From Corynebacterium aurimucosum ATCC 700975 (GTDB lineage: Bacteria > Actinomycetota > Actinomycetes > Mycobacteriales > Mycobacteriaceae), in assembly GCF_000022905.1 (NCBI RefSeq), contig NC_012590.1, positions 124,001 through 188,000 of the forward strand: DNA of 64,000 bases, read 5' to 3'. A model generated the notes under the pieces. It worked only from the letters and a program-made list of their open reading frames with translations. It had not been told where the DNA came from and did not search any database. Made by a program: the position numbers and the translations under genes. This document shows positions 1-8,517 of this stretch, one piece after another (position 1 is the stretch's first letter; each line of letters opens with the position of its first letter).

Positions 1-789
1 GTGGCCGAACCAGCCGTCCTTTTCGAAGATTTGGCGGATGACCTCGAACTTTCCGTGGGAGATGCCGCCGGAGGTGACGATGACATCGGGGCGGTGGGTG
101 ATGACCGCTTCGGCGAGGTCCGCGCGCAGGGCAGAAGGATCGTCATTCGTGCGCACGAAGCCGGCCACGTCGATGCCATACTGCGCAGCCAAGGCCGCGA
201 GCATCGGTGCATTGGAATCGGGGATGGTGGCCTCGCCCGTGCCACCGATTTCCGCGCCGCCGGTGCAGATGAGGATGCGGGCGGGCGCGTATGTGAGGAC
301 CTCGGCCAGGCCCTGGGAGGCGAGGGTGGCGATGGAGGGGGCGTCGAGAAGCGCGTGCTCGTTGATGAGGGTCGTGCCGGCCTGGACATCGGAGCCGGCA
401 CGGCGGATGAACTGCTCGGGGGCTGCCGGCACGGTGACCGTGGCGCCCTCTTCCGGGAAGTGCGGGGGTTCGCAGTGTTCGACGGGGACGATGGTGGCAG
501 TGCCCTCGGGGATTTTCGCGCCGGTCATGATGGGGAGGGCGGTGCCGTGCTCGAGCGAGCCCGGAGGATCACCCGCCGCGATGGTGCGGCCGACGGTGAA
601 GGCGCCGCCGTCACATGTGGAAAGCGCATAGCCGTCCATCTGCGAATTATCGAAAGGTGGAAGGTTGTGTTCCGCGCGGTACGTGGCGGCGGAGCGGCGG
701 CCGAAGGCGCTGGTCAGGGGAGTGGAGACCACCCGGGGCTGCGGAAGGGCCGCGCGAACGGCGGCGAGGTGTTCCTCATAGGTGCGCAT
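1..789 (-). CDS. moeA: Molybdopterin molybdenumtransferase MoeA (3' end outside window)
   Basis: MoeA inserts molybdate into adenylylated molybdopterin in the last step of molybdenum cofactor synthesis, in the cytoplasm. The 263 visible codons begin MRTYEEHLAAVR and carry the family signature LPPFDNSQMDGYAL near residues 42-55, then the start of the MoCF-binding domain with VTSGGISHG near residue 245. The family is normally about 400 residues, so the C-terminal third lies beyond the window start. A purine-rich GGAAGG site sits just upstream of the ATG (complement of 787-789). The gene is divergent from a MoaD-like gene only about 30 bp away, so the two promoters must overlap or lie inside the genes. 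Identification is seen from motifs; role is family knowledge. Confidence 0.9.
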   Translation of the reverse strand, partial: MRTYEEHLAAVRAALPQPRVVSTPLTSAFGRRSAATYRAEHNLPPFDNSQMDGYALSTCDGGAFTVGRTIAAGDPPGSLEHGTALPIMTGAKIPEGTATIVPVEHCEPPHFPEEGATVTVPAAPEQFIRRAGSDVQAGTTLINEHALLDAPSIATLASQGLAEVLTYAPARILICTGGAEIGGTGEATIPDSNAPMLAALAAQYGIDVAGFVRTNDDPSALRADLAEAVITHRPDVIVTSGGISHGKFEVIRQIFEKDGWFGH

Positions 790-820
790 CGGGTTCCTTC
801 CTGTCACAGAGGCTGGCATA

Positions 821-1084
821 GTGGCAACCATGGTTGACATACACTACTTTGCCGCAGCCCGCGCTGCTGCGGGGCGCGCGCAAGACACGGCGCAGGCGGC
901 GACCTTGGGGGAGCTGTTGGACGTGTTGCGTGCTCGGCATACTGGCAGCACCGAGGCCGGCATGAGCTTTGCGGAGGTGCTGGAGCGCTGCACCTTCCTG
1001 GTGGATGGCGCGAGCGCTACCGAGGACGCCGTGCTTGCCGACGCCTCCCGAGTCGACGTTCTCCCGCCTTTTGCTGGGGGTTAG
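821..1084 (+). CDS. moaD: MoaD/ThiS-like small sulfur-carrier protein
   Basis: A small ubiquitin-fold protein (about 85 residues) ending in the Gly-Gly tail (PPFAGG) that is adenylated and thiocarboxylated in MoaD/ThiS carriers; MoaD donates sulfur to form molybdopterin. The segment starting VDIHYFAAARAAAG is typical MoaD. Adjacency to divergent moeA favours MoaD over ThiS. The start is uncertain: GTG at 821 has an AGAGG site about 8 bases upstream, whereas ATG at 830 is too far from it. The last bases overlap the stop of the convergent holin-like gene by 3 to 4 bp. Confidence 0.8.
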   Translation: MATMVDIHYFAAARAAAGRAQDTAQAATLGELLDVLRARHTGSTEAGMSFAEVLERCTFLVDGASATEDAVLADASRVDVLPPFAGG

Positions 1085-1452
1085 TTGCGGACCCGCAGCG
1101 GGCTGGTGAAGAAGTTCACCACGCTGGAAACAATGGCGAGGACAACCGCGCCGATGATGGCGGCACCCCAGCCGTCGATGACGAGTGAGTCCATCAGCGC
1201 GCTGACGAGGAGCAGGACCGCGCCGTTGATGACGAGCGCGAAGAGGCCCAGTGTTAGGCAGGTCAGCGGTGCGCCGAGGAAGCGGAGCACCGGGGTGACG
1301 ACCTCGTTGACGATGATGAAGACCGCCGCGATGAGCAGGAAATTCTGGGTGGTCGCAGGGACAATGTCGATTCCGGGGACAATCGCCACCACGGCCCAGA
1401 AGGCCACCGCGACGGCAATGACGTTGAGTGCAAAATTGATAAATGTCTTCAC
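1081..1452 (-). CDS. Phage holin-family (YvlD-like) membrane protein
   Basis: A 123-residue, very hydrophobic protein with four predicted membrane helices (about residues 4-26, 33-57, 62-85 and 90-115) and a conserved Pro/Gly pattern (VPGIDI, RFLGAPLTCLTLGLF) typical of the PF04020 family of bacterial membrane proteins. The family is called holin-like by similarity only; its role is not established. It converges on the MoaD-like gene and is followed in the same direction by nothing, being upstream-isolated from the aminotransferase gene by a short gap. Confidence 0.7.
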   Translation of the reverse strand: MKTFINFALNVIAVAVAFWAVVAIVPGIDIVPATTQNFLLIAAVFIIVNEVVTPVLRFLGAPLTCLTLGLFALVINGAVLLLVSALMDSLVIDGWGAAIIGAVVLAIVSSVVNFFTSPLRVRN

Positions 1453-1473
1453 AACTGCACTCTAACGCGGAAA

Positions 1474-2532
1474 CTAGCCCTCTGCACCGAAGGCCGCGTC
1501 CCAGGCCTTGAGCAGCGTCTCGGTCTCCTCCGCCGTAGTGACGGTGACGCGCACGCCCTCGGGGAAGGCGCGGACGAGGACGTCATTCTCCGCGAGCTGT
1601 GCGGCGACCTCCTGCGGGGAGCCCAGCTTCGCAATGCTGTCGGCGGCGAACCAGATGTGGTTGGCCTGGGACTCCGGAACGCCAAAGTCCGCGAAGTGCT
1701 CCACCAGGCGGTCGCGCTGCTTAACGGTCTCGTCGGTGCGCTCGCGCAACTCCTTCTGGGCGGCCAGCGAGGCCACAGCGCCAGCTTGTGCCACCGAGTT
1801 CACGGAGAAGGGGATGGATACCTTGCTTAAGGCCTCGATGATCTCGGCGTTGCCGAAGGCATAGCCCAAGCGGATGCCGGCCAGGCCATAGGCCTTGGAG
1901 AAGGTGCGCAGGCCAATGACATTGTCGTGGGTGTGGACATAGTCGGTGGCCAGCGGGACGGCGTCGTTGCGGTTGTACTCGATGTAGGCCTCATCGAGCG
2001 CCACGATGACGTCCTTCGGGACCTTGGCCAGGAAGGCGTCGAGCTCCTCCTTGGTGATGATGGAGCCCGTGGGGTTATTCGGGTTGCACACGAAGATCAG
2101 GCGGGTCTTATCCGTGATGGCAGCCGCCATGGCCTCCAAGTCGACGCGGTGATCCGCCGTGAGCGGGACTTTGACCGGGGTAGCACCCACGACCTGCGCG
2201 AAGATGGGATAAGCCTCGAAGGAGCGCCAGGGGAAGACAATCTCATCACCGGGCACCGAGGTGATCTGCACCAGCTGCTGGCATATCGCGGAGGAACCCG
2301 CGCCGCAGGTGACCTGCTCCGGGGTGACGCCAAGGTTTTCGGCGAGCGCCTTGCGGATTTCCACCGCGCCCATATCCGGGTAGCGGTTGACGTGTGCGGC
2401 TGCAGTTTCCATGGCCTTGAGCGCGCCGGGCAGCGGCTCCTGAGTTGCCTCATTGGAGGAGAGCTTCAAGGCGTGCTCGGCGTTCTTTCCGGGAACGTAG
2501 GCGGGCAGGGAGGAAAGGTCTGGTCGAATCAT
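1474..2532 (-). CDS. pat: Aromatic amino acid / histidinol-phosphate type aminotransferase
   Basis: A class I/II PLP aminotransferase of 352 residues beginning MIRPDLSSLPAYVPGK. The PLP lysine is K213 in TFSKAYGLAGIRLGY, with NPNNPTG at 150-156 and DEAYIEY at 180-186. It is closest in appearance to the corynebacterial Pat/HisC-like group that transaminates aromatic 2-oxo acids. The start was set at the ATG at 2530-2532, since the upstream codons overlap the decarboxylase gene and are not conserved in appearance. It is the third gene after a permease and a 2-oxoacid decarboxylase, so a catabolic role (amino acid to 2-oxo acid, then decarboxylation) is inferred. A HisC role is less likely because no his genes are nearby. 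Confidence 0.85.
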   Translation of the reverse strand: MIRPDLSSLPAYVPGKNAEHALKLSSNEATQEPLPGALKAMETAAAHVNRYPDMGAVEIRKALAENLGVTPEQVTCGAGSSAICQQLVQITSVPGDEIVFPWRSFEAYPIFAQVVGATPVKVPLTADHRVDLEAMAAAITDKTRLIFVCNPNNPTGSIITKEELDAFLAKVPKDVIVALDEAYIEYNRNDAVPLATDYVHTHDNVIGLRTFSKAYGLAGIRLGYAFGNAEIIEALSKVSIPFSVNSVAQAGAVASLAAQKELRERTDETVKQRDRLVEHFADFGVPESQANHIWFAADSIAKLGSPQEVAAQLAENDVLVRAFPEGVRVTVTTAEETETLLKAWDAAFGAEG

Positions 2533-2542
2533 GGTCTCCACC

Positions 2543-4216
2543 TTAGGCGTTGCGCGGGCCGCGGGGCCCGAAGTCGAAGTCAGCGGTTTGCGGGCCGAAG
2601 GCCTGAAGGCCCTTCGGCGCGTCGAAAGCATCAAGGCGCACCTCGAGGAAGGCGCCGCGCTCTGGGTGGGCAGCGATGTCGTCTAGGGCCTTGGCCAGCT
2701 CGCTTTCGGTTGAGGCCACGTAAGACTCCATCGTGGTGTCCTTCATGAAGGCCTTCGGCAGAGCCGTGTAATCCCACATCTGGATCTCGTTGTACTCGCG
2801 CTCCATGCCCAAGATGTAGCGCTCGATGGTGTAGCCATCGTTGTTCACCAACACAATGATGGGCTTGAGGTCCTGGCGCAGGATGGTGGAGAGCTCCTGG
2901 GCGGTGAGCTGGAAGGAGCCGTCACCAATGAAGAGGACATGGCGGCGCTTGGGGTTAGCCAGCTGCGAGCCGAGGACGCACGGCAGGGTAAAGCCGATGG
3001 AGCCCCAAATGGTGGAGTTGATGTACTGCACGCCTTCGGGCATGCGCTGCTGGCCCAGGCCGATATTGGAGGTGCCGGCCTCGGCGATGACCACGTCATC
3101 TTCCTGGATGAAGCCGAGCATCTGCGGCCAGATGCGCTCCTGGGTCAGCGGGGCATCCGGGTTCGGCTCGAAGGGCTCGGGCTCGAAAGCCGCGCTTGTT
3201 GATGCCCCAGCTTCCGGGATGCGGTCGAGGAGGACGTCGAGAAGCTCCAGCGTATTGATGCCCACGAAGTACTCGCCGTCAGCGTTGAGGTGCTGGTCGC
3301 CGAAGTTATAGACGCGGGCATCGGCCAGGTTGTGGGTGAAGGAGCCGGAGTTGACCTCGATGAAGCGCGGGTTTGTGGTGACCAGGAAGTCGGACTTTTC
3401 GATGCGCTCCTGCACGCCCGGTGCCGACGCCGCGCCGTTGTATGTGCCGATGAAGAGCGGGTGGCGCTCAGACAAGATGGCCTTGCCAGAAGAGAGCTGG
3501 GAGTAGGGCAGCTGGGCCTTGTCGATGATGGCGCGGAACTTCTCCGTGAAACCGTGGCGGTTGGTGTCCTGATCGATGAGGATGATCGGGTCCTTGGCCT
3601 TCGCGAGGTGCTCCAGCACGTAGTCCGCAGCGGCGTTCAGGCGCTCCGGATCGGAGGGCGCCAGCTCGGTGGAGAAAGGCTCGTCGGGGACCTCGATGCT
3701 CAGGTGCGTGATATCGGAAGGAATCTGGATGTGGACCGGGCGTTTCTCGCGCAGGCAGGTGTGCAGGGCGCGGTCGAATTCCTCGACCACGTTCATGGGG
3801 GACACACGCGTGGCCACCTCGGTGAAGGGTGCAAAGGAATCCAGCATGTTGGCAAAGTCGCCGTCGGCAAGCGAGTGGTGCAGGTTCCAGCGGAACTCCG
3901 TGGCGTACTGCGGCGGCGCGCCCGCCAGCGACACCAGCGGGACGTGTTCGGCACGTGCACCGGCGATGCCGTTGAGGGCGGAAAGCTCGCCCACGCCATA
4001 GGTGGTGAGCAGGCAGCCTACGCCGCGTTGGCGGGCGTAGCCATCGGCAGCATAGGCGGCGTTGAGCTCGTTGCAGGCGCCGACGAAGCGGATGCCCTCG
4101 GATGCCTCAATCTGCTCGAGGAAGCTCAGGTTGAAGTCACCGGGCACGCCGATGATTTCAGTAATGCCGATGGCCTTGAGGCGGTCCAGGATGAAATCAC
4201 CAATGGTGGTCTGCAT
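2543..4216 (-). CDS. ThDP-dependent 2-oxoacid (indolepyruvate/phenylpyruvate) decarboxylase
   Basis: A 557-residue protein of the pyruvate/indolepyruvate decarboxylase family. Visible landmarks are the catalytic Glu50 (ACNELNAAYAADGYAR), the double histidine at 113-114 (NLHHSLADGDF) found in PDC/IPDC/KdcA enzymes but not in acetolactate synthase, and the ThDP/Mg motif GDGSFQLTAQE followed by NNDGYTIE in the C-terminal domain (about 430-465). It would convert a 2-oxo acid to an aldehyde and CO2. Lying between an amino-acid permease and an aromatic aminotransferase, the likely substrates are phenylpyruvate, indolepyruvate or branched-chain oxo acids; the exact substrate cannot be read from sequence. 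Start ATG has AAAGGA just upstream. Confidence 0.88.
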   Translation of the reverse strand: MQTTIGDFILDRLKAIGITEIIGVPGDFNLSFLEQIEASEGIRFVGACNELNAAYAADGYARQRGVGCLLTTYGVGELSALNGIAGARAEHVPLVSLAGAPPQYATEFRWNLHHSLADGDFANMLDSFAPFTEVATRVSPMNVVEEFDRALHTCLREKRPVHIQIPSDITHLSIEVPDEPFSTELAPSDPERLNAAADYVLEHLAKAKDPIILIDQDTNRHGFTEKFRAIIDKAQLPYSQLSSGKAILSERHPLFIGTYNGAASAPGVQERIEKSDFLVTTNPRFIEVNSGSFTHNLADARVYNFGDQHLNADGEYFVGINTLELLDVLLDRIPEAGASTSAAFEPEPFEPNPDAPLTQERIWPQMLGFIQEDDVVIAEAGTSNIGLGQQRMPEGVQYINSTIWGSIGFTLPCVLGSQLANPKRRHVLFIGDGSFQLTAQELSTILRQDLKPIIVLVNNDGYTIERYILGMEREYNEIQMWDYTALPKAFMKDTTMESYVASTESELAKALDDIAAHPERGAFLEVRLDAFDAPKGLQAFGPQTADFDFGPRGPRNA

Positions 4217-4229
4217 GAGAGGGTCCTTT

Positions 4230-5627
4230 CTAGTTGTTTCGGGCGTCGTGGCGCTTCTTGCCCAGCCAGATGAGGGCCAAGGTCACAATCCAACAGGGTA
4301 GGACAATGGCGCCGGTGCGGTAGTCGGGCAGCGTAAACATTAAGGCGACTATGAGGGCGAAGAAGCCCAAGCACAAGTAGTTAGCGATGGGGTAGAGGGG
4401 TGCGCGGAAAGCAGCATCCGGGCAGCGCTTGCGGAAGTTCAGGTGTGCTATGGCAATGGCGGACCAGGAGATGAGCTCCGCGCCGACGATGATGGCGAGG
4501 AGAACAATCAGGATCTTGCCCTCGAAGAGGAAATTAAGCAGCACGGCAGAACCCATGAGCAGGGAGTTGAAGAGCAAGGCGCGAACCGGCACGCCCTTGG
4601 CGCTGACGGAGTTGAAGAAGGGCGGGGCTTGGCCGCCGCGGGAAAGATCCCGCAGCATGCGCGCGCCGGAGAAGGTCATGGTGTTGAACACGGAGACGGC
4701 GGCGACGAGCACGATGAGGTTGAGGCCCGTGGCGGCGGCCGTAATGCCTAGGGTGCTCAGCGCGCGTACGAAGGGGGAGGTAGAGGTATCGAGCTCATTC
4801 CACGGAGCGAGCAGCACGATGATGCTGATGCCGCCGACGTAGAAAATGAGGATGCGCCAGATGACGTTGTTGATGGCCTTGGGCAGGCTTTTAGCGGGAT
4901 CCTGCGCCTCGCCCGCGGCGGTACCAATGGAGATGATGCCGCCGAAGGAGAAAAACACCGCGACGAGGGAGAAGAGCATGCCGGTAGCGCCGTTAGGAAA
5001 GAAGCCGCCGTGCTCAGTGATGTTGCTTAAGCCCAGGGCGGGCTCCGGGGTGAGGCCGAAGACAATGGCCGCGCCGACGACGATCATGAGGATGAGCGCG
5101 GCAACCTTGATGAGGGAGAGCCAGAATTCCGCCTCGGCGAAGGCGCCGACGTGCACCAGGTTGATGGCGGTGACGATAACGAGCGCGACGAGAGCGGTCA
5201 GCCAGTGTGGGATTCCGGGGAACCAGAAGTCCATGATGGTTCCGGCAGCGGTGAGCTCCAGCATGCCGACGACGATGGTGGTAAACCACCAGTTCCAGCC
5301 GGTGACGAAGCCAGCGATGGGGCCGATGTACTCGCGGGCATACGCGCTAAAAGAACCGGCGACGGGGTGCTCCACGGCCATCTCACCAAGCATGCGCATG
5401 ATGAGGAAGATGATGAAGCCGCCGATGGCATAGGCGGCGATAACGCCGGGGCCGGCCTCCTGGATGGAGGCGCCTGAGCCTAAGAAGAGGCCCGTGCCGA
5501 TGCACGAGCCAAAAGCGATCATCTGCAGGTGGCGCGACTTCATGCCGCGCTGCAGGCCGTCGTCTGCACTCGTGTTGTCGCTGGCGACAACGTCCTGTGC
5601 TTTGACGGAATTATTGGTTGTGGTCAT
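4230..5627 (-). CDS. Amino acid permease (APC superfamily, AroP/PheP/GabP type)
   Basis: A 465-residue, 12-helix APC transporter with the N-terminal signature GLQRGMKSRHLQMIAFGSCIGTGLFLGSG (written here in part as RHLQMIAFGSCIGTGLF) and an internal GARMLRDLSRGGQAPPFF loop. These are typical of proton-coupled amino-acid permeases. The ATG at 5625-5627 was chosen because GAAGGG precedes it and the conserved part starts shortly after; an upstream in-frame start at 5711 would run through the regulatory region. It heads the permease-decarboxylase-aminotransferase operon (14-bp gap to the next gene), which suggests import of an aromatic or branched-chain amino acid for decarboxylative breakdown. 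Confidence 0.87.
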   Translation of the reverse strand: MTTTNNSVKAQDVVASDNTSADDGLQRGMKSRHLQMIAFGSCIGTGLFLGSGASIQEAGPGVIAAYAIGGFIIFLIMRMLGEMAVEHPVAGSFSAYAREYIGPIAGFVTGWNWWFTTIVVGMLELTAAGTIMDFWFPGIPHWLTALVALVIVTAINLVHVGAFAEAEFWLSLIKVAALILMIVVGAAIVFGLTPEPALGLSNITEHGGFFPNGATGMLFSLVAVFFSFGGIISIGTAAGEAQDPAKSLPKAINNVIWRILIFYVGGISIIVLLAPWNELDTSTSPFVRALSTLGITAAATGLNLIVLVAAVSVFNTMTFSGARMLRDLSRGGQAPPFFNSVSAKGVPVRALLFNSLLMGSAVLLNFLFEGKILIVLLAIIVGAELISWSAIAIAHLNFRKRCPDAAFRAPLYPIANYLCLGFFALIVALMFTLPDYRTGAIVLPCWIVTLALIWLGKKRHDARNN

Positions 5628-5654
5628 AAAGACGCCCTTCATGAACGTATATGT

Positions 5655-5748
5655 GTGACATGGGTCATTTAGCTGTAGGAGATTATTGCGCAGCACAGTT
5701 TTGTTTGTCACTAGACAATATTCTTAAGTATCTTTGACATATGTCAAA
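5655..5748. promoter_or_regulatory. Divergent control region with TGTC/GACA inverted repeats
   Basis: The 113-bp gap between the permease and the regulator holds three related dyads: TGACATGGGTCA near 5657, TTGTC-ACTA-GACAA at 5705-5718, and the perfect 16-bp palindrome TTTGACATATGTCAAA at 5733-5748. The last one contains the ATG (5741-5743) of the PucR-like gene. Similar half-sites (TGTC/GACA) suggest one DNA-binding protein, probably the adjacent regulator acting on both promoters. No good Shine-Dalgarno precedes the regulator ATG, so a leaderless transcript is possible. Confidence 0.5.
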
Positions 5749-6895
5749 AGTGCCGCCCCCGCAGCTGATGAACATTCAAGACATCGTCGACGATTGTGCC
5801 CAGATCCTGCAGCGTTCCGTTGAGGTGACTACCCCCGCCATCGCGGTGATCGCGGCCAGTGCTCAGATTGGTGCCATCGATAAGAACCGTGCGGCCTCTA
5901 TTCTTAATCGCACCCCGCCCCCGGAGCCGATTCCGTGGATGCTGAGTTTCGGTATTCAAGAGGCGGTTCTGCCGGTTCGCCTGCCCGCCAACCCGCGCTA
6001 TGACATGCTGCCTCGCGTGGTCATCCCCCTGCGTCATGAGGATCGGCTCGTGGGCTATCTGTGGATTATTGATGAGCCCGCGCTGGGTGATGCCCCCTTG
6101 GTCCGCCTCGGTTCTTTAACGGCTCCGCTAGCCAGGCTTATCGACGAACGCGATGCGCCCCTCGCCGCCCGCGCCCAACAGCTCGGCGAGCTGGCCCGCG
6201 AGGTGCTCACCGGTGATCCAGCCGCGCTGGCTGGGGCGCGTGAGCGCGATCTCTTGCCCTCCGATGGTGAGCTGACCGTGCATCGCGTGCTGGTGGAGGG
6301 CGATCAGCGCGCGGTGGCCGTGGAGCTTGCCCGCCCGCTGGTGCGCCGTCCTTTCCTGGTTGCGGATTCTCACGATTCCCTCGTGCTCATTGAGTGCCGT
6401 CGCGATGACAAGGACACCGAGGCTCTCATGGAGGAGCTACAGAGTGCCGCGCTCGTCGCCGGCGCCGAAGTGGTAGCCCGCGGCTCGGCGCCGACGGCCC
6501 CGCAGGCGCGACTCATGGCGGACGTGGCCAAGCTCTGCGGCCAGGATTTACTGCGCTGGGAGGAGGCTGGCGCGTGGCGGTTGCTGCGCGGATGGGAGCT
6601 GACCTCAGCAACGGTGGCGGAGATGAGCCCGGATGCCGCGGTGCTTCTCGACGACCTCCGCAACTCCTACTGGCACACCCTGCTGACCTATTTTGAGCAT
6701 TCCCGCAATGTCTCTGCGACCGCTAATGCACTCTATATTCACCGCGCTACTCTGCATTACCGCCTAGACCGCGTGCGTGAGATTCTCGGGCCCGGCGTGC
6801 TCGATGACGGCTGGCGCTGCGCGGCTCTCTACGTGGCCCTCAAGCTGCATGCGGCGCTTCAGGGAAAGAATAGGGAAGCCCCATTTTGTCCATAG
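5741..6895 (+). CDS. PucR-family transcriptional regulator
   Basis: A 384-residue protein whose C-terminal 60 residues carry the PucR-type HTH: SRNVSATANALYIHRATLHYRLDRVREILG. The N-terminal two thirds look like a GGDEF-related/ligand-sensing region of the CdaR/PucR kind, without recognisable catalytic residues. PucR-type proteins usually activate adjacent catabolic genes in response to a substrate. It is divergent from the permease-decarboxylase-aminotransferase operon, whose control region contains repeated palindromes, one spanning this gene's own ATG; autoregulation is inferred. No clear ribosome site is visible upstream of the ATG. Confidence 0.8.
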   Translation: MSKVPPPQLMNIQDIVDDCAQILQRSVEVTTPAIAVIAASAQIGAIDKNRAASILNRTPPPEPIPWMLSFGIQEAVLPVRLPANPRYDMLPRVVIPLRHEDRLVGYLWIIDEPALGDAPLVRLGSLTAPLARLIDERDAPLAARAQQLGELAREVLTGDPAALAGARERDLLPSDGELTVHRVLVEGDQRAVAVELARPLVRRPFLVADSHDSLVLIECRRDDKDTEALMEELQSAALVAGAEVVARGSAPTAPQARLMADVAKLCGQDLLRWEEAGAWRLLRGWELTSATVAEMSPDAAVLLDDLRNSYWHTLLTYFEHSRNVSATANALYIHRATLHYRLDRVREILGPGVLDDGWRCAALYVALKLHAALQGKNREAPFCP

Positions 6896-6940
6896 GGGAA
6901 GCACTCAGGTAGAGTGATGGACGATTCATTGCGAATCGCT

Positions 6941-7029
6941 GGAGACGTGCCAGAGCGGCCGAATGGGGCTCCCTGCTAAGGAGTTGACTTACTTGCGTAG
7001 GTCCGGAGGTTCAAATCCTCTCGTCTCCG
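6941..7029 (+). tRNA. tRNA-Ser (GCT)
   Basis: An 89-nt class II tRNA. The acceptor stem pairs GGAGACG (6941-6947) with CGTCTCC (7022-7028); discriminator G at 7029. The anticodon stem (6968-6972 with 6980-6984) encloses GCT at 6975-6977. A long variable arm and the T-loop GGTTCAAATC are present. CCA is not encoded. It decodes AGC/AGT and borders an AT-richer accessory segment. Confidence 0.96.
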
Positions 7030-7166
7030 CAAACTACAGAACCCGAGTCATCGTTTTACCGGTGGCTCGGGATTCTACGTTTTCAGTCGCTTCGTATGTC
7101 GGCAGCCTGTGAGCAGAGAACTTAGAATGAAGGCACTGAGCTTAATCTGTGCTGGCTGGGAGCGTC

Positions 7167-7514
7167 ATGGAGTTACCAAATGAGCCAATCTGGGATGTGG
7201 AAAGTAACGTGAACATCGATCCCGATGAGAGCTTTGTTCGAATTAGGCTGCATGAAGACAGCGTTGTAGCTGAATTTACTATTGCCGAGCTGTGTAGTTT
7301 CTTTGGAATTAACGGTTTCGACTGCCTGCAGCGACAATTCAAGGCTTGGTATGGCTTGGACGCTTTCGCGTGGGATTCAAAACTTAAAGTCCATTGTGAA
7401 CAAATCCCTTTCTCCAAATATTTTGTTCTTTCCAAAATCCATGAGTGCTATTCCCTGCAGCCACTTCCCGAAGCAACGAACGGCGTAGTGAGGTGGGGGA
7501 TGAAAAAGAAGTAA
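7167..7514 (+). CDS. Hypothetical protein
   Basis: A 115-residue acidic protein beginning MELPNEPIWDVESN, with no family I recognise, no signal peptide and no membrane helix. The ATG at 7167 follows GGGAG by five bases and is preferred to the GTG at 7149. Codon use is AT-richer than the flanking core genes (many TTT, AAA, ATT codons), consistent with acquisition next to the tRNA-Ser. It may be an orphan immunity or antitoxin-type protein, but nothing in the sequence proves this. Confidence 0.5.
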   Translation: MELPNEPIWDVESNVNIDPDESFVRIRLHEDSVVAEFTIAELCSFFGINGFDCLQRQFKAWYGLDAFAWDSKLKVHCEQIPFSKYFVLSKIHECYSLQPLPEATNGVVRWGMKKK

Positions 7515-7757
7515 TTATCGGGCGAATGTGCTTGATGGCGAAATGGGGGCAGGGTGGTTCCGAAGAATTATTGGTCACCTAGTTCAGCACTTGCGTCCTG
7601 TGGCTGCGAGGCACTCTAAAACCGGAAGGGCCGCTTTAGCGCAAGCTTCTTCTGCAGGATACCCATTCGTGCTTTCGGTAATATTGGTAACGGGAATTTG
7701 CTCAGCTACAGATTTTTTGTCCCCAAAAGCATTCAATAACGTGATCTAAGGAGAAAA
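7515..7757. other. Short gap without a convincing gene
   Basis: A 73-codon reading frame from GTG at 7528 to 7749 crosses this gap on the plus strand but lacks a ribosome site and a coherent composition. A good AAGGAG site (7747-7753 region) precedes the NUDIX gene. The stretch may be a decayed gene. Confidence 0.35.
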
Positions 7758-8195
7758 ATGATCGACTCTCAAACTGGATGGTTTTTTGTTCACGCTAGTG
7801 TGAAGGTTATTCCAGTCCTCGGCGGTAAGGTGCTATTGGGGCTTAATCCTAGGGGGGATTGGGAGCTACTCGGAGGCTGGCCGGACAGGGGAGACTTATC
7901 GCTTCGCGAGACAGCTCAGCGCGAGTTGAAAGAAGAGGCAAATTTAGAGACTCTCCCCGATACCCTAGTAGATGCGTTTCTTCTAAGAGATCCGAAAGTG
8001 GAAAATCCGGTTGCGATTATCGCATATGGGGTCACCGTGTCATTGAATGAAGGGATTGATATTAGTGAAAGCATCGAGCATGAAAAGCTAGGTTTATTTG
8101 GAAAGGATGAGATTTCGGGTTTGCAAAATCTCTTGCCGGAATATAAGACCGTGATTTTGAAATATCTGGAGATGGGTGGAAATAACAAAAGCTAG
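7758..8195 (+). CDS. NUDIX hydrolase
   Basis: A 145-residue protein with a NUDIX box at about residues 38-63: GGWPDRGDLSLRETAQ then RELKEEANLE. The metal-binding RExxEE core is intact, but the box has one extra residue between its glycine end and RE, and Asn replaces the usual Gly after EE, so it is a variant. NUDIX enzymes cleave nucleoside diphosphates linked to another group; the substrate is unknown. AAGGAG lies just before the ATG. The next ORF overlaps its last 20 bases, suggesting a two-gene unit. Composition is AT-rich relative to the core genome. Confidence 0.78.
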   Translation: MIDSQTGWFFVHASVKVIPVLGGKVLLGLNPRGDWELLGGWPDRGDLSLRETAQRELKEEANLETLPDTLVDAFLLRDPKVENPVAIIAYGVTVSLNEGIDISESIEHEKLGLFGKDEISGLQNLLPEYKTVILKYLEMGGNNKS

Positions 8196-8517
8196 TCAAT
8201 ATAAACAGAGGCTCGACAGAGATCCTTCCGAAGGTCTTAAGCGAAAGCTATCGGCTGATGAGGTGATGAAGTTGACGAACGAACTTGGAGACTGGCGTTC
8301 GTTTACTGCAGTCCCAGAGAAAATTAGAGAGTATTCTGAGGAACCAAGTTTTCGTGCTGCGTTGTCTGCCTTTTCAGATATGGATAGTGGAAATAAGCGT
8401 CAAACTTTACAGGGGATTTGCCAAGTTACCATTGAGCCTGATGGCAGAGTTTTAGGTGCCTGTTGCCACAACATCCAGGAGCTCAATTGTTTCATGCCGA
8501 TTCAGAGCACTACTTAG
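8176..8517 (+). pseudogene. Hypothetical protein, 3' end probably replaced
   Basis: Starting at GTG 8176, inside the end of the NUDIX gene, this frame reads a soluble hydrophilic protein of about 95 residues (KRKLSADEVMKLTNELGDW). The last ~20 codons run antisense through a vapC fragment (8455-8595), so the natural C-terminus appears to have been lost at a junction near 8450-8456. I do not recognise the family. The overlap with the NUDIX gene indicates translational coupling. Confidence 0.45.

Noticed and set aside
1..837. A 278-codon plus-strand frame at the window start
   Set aside because: It is the antisense of moeA, which has clear family motifs and a ribosome site on the minus strand.
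3290..4273. A 327-codon plus-strand frame
   Set aside because: Antisense of the decarboxylase gene; GC-rich codon bias creates long shadow frames and it shows no motif.
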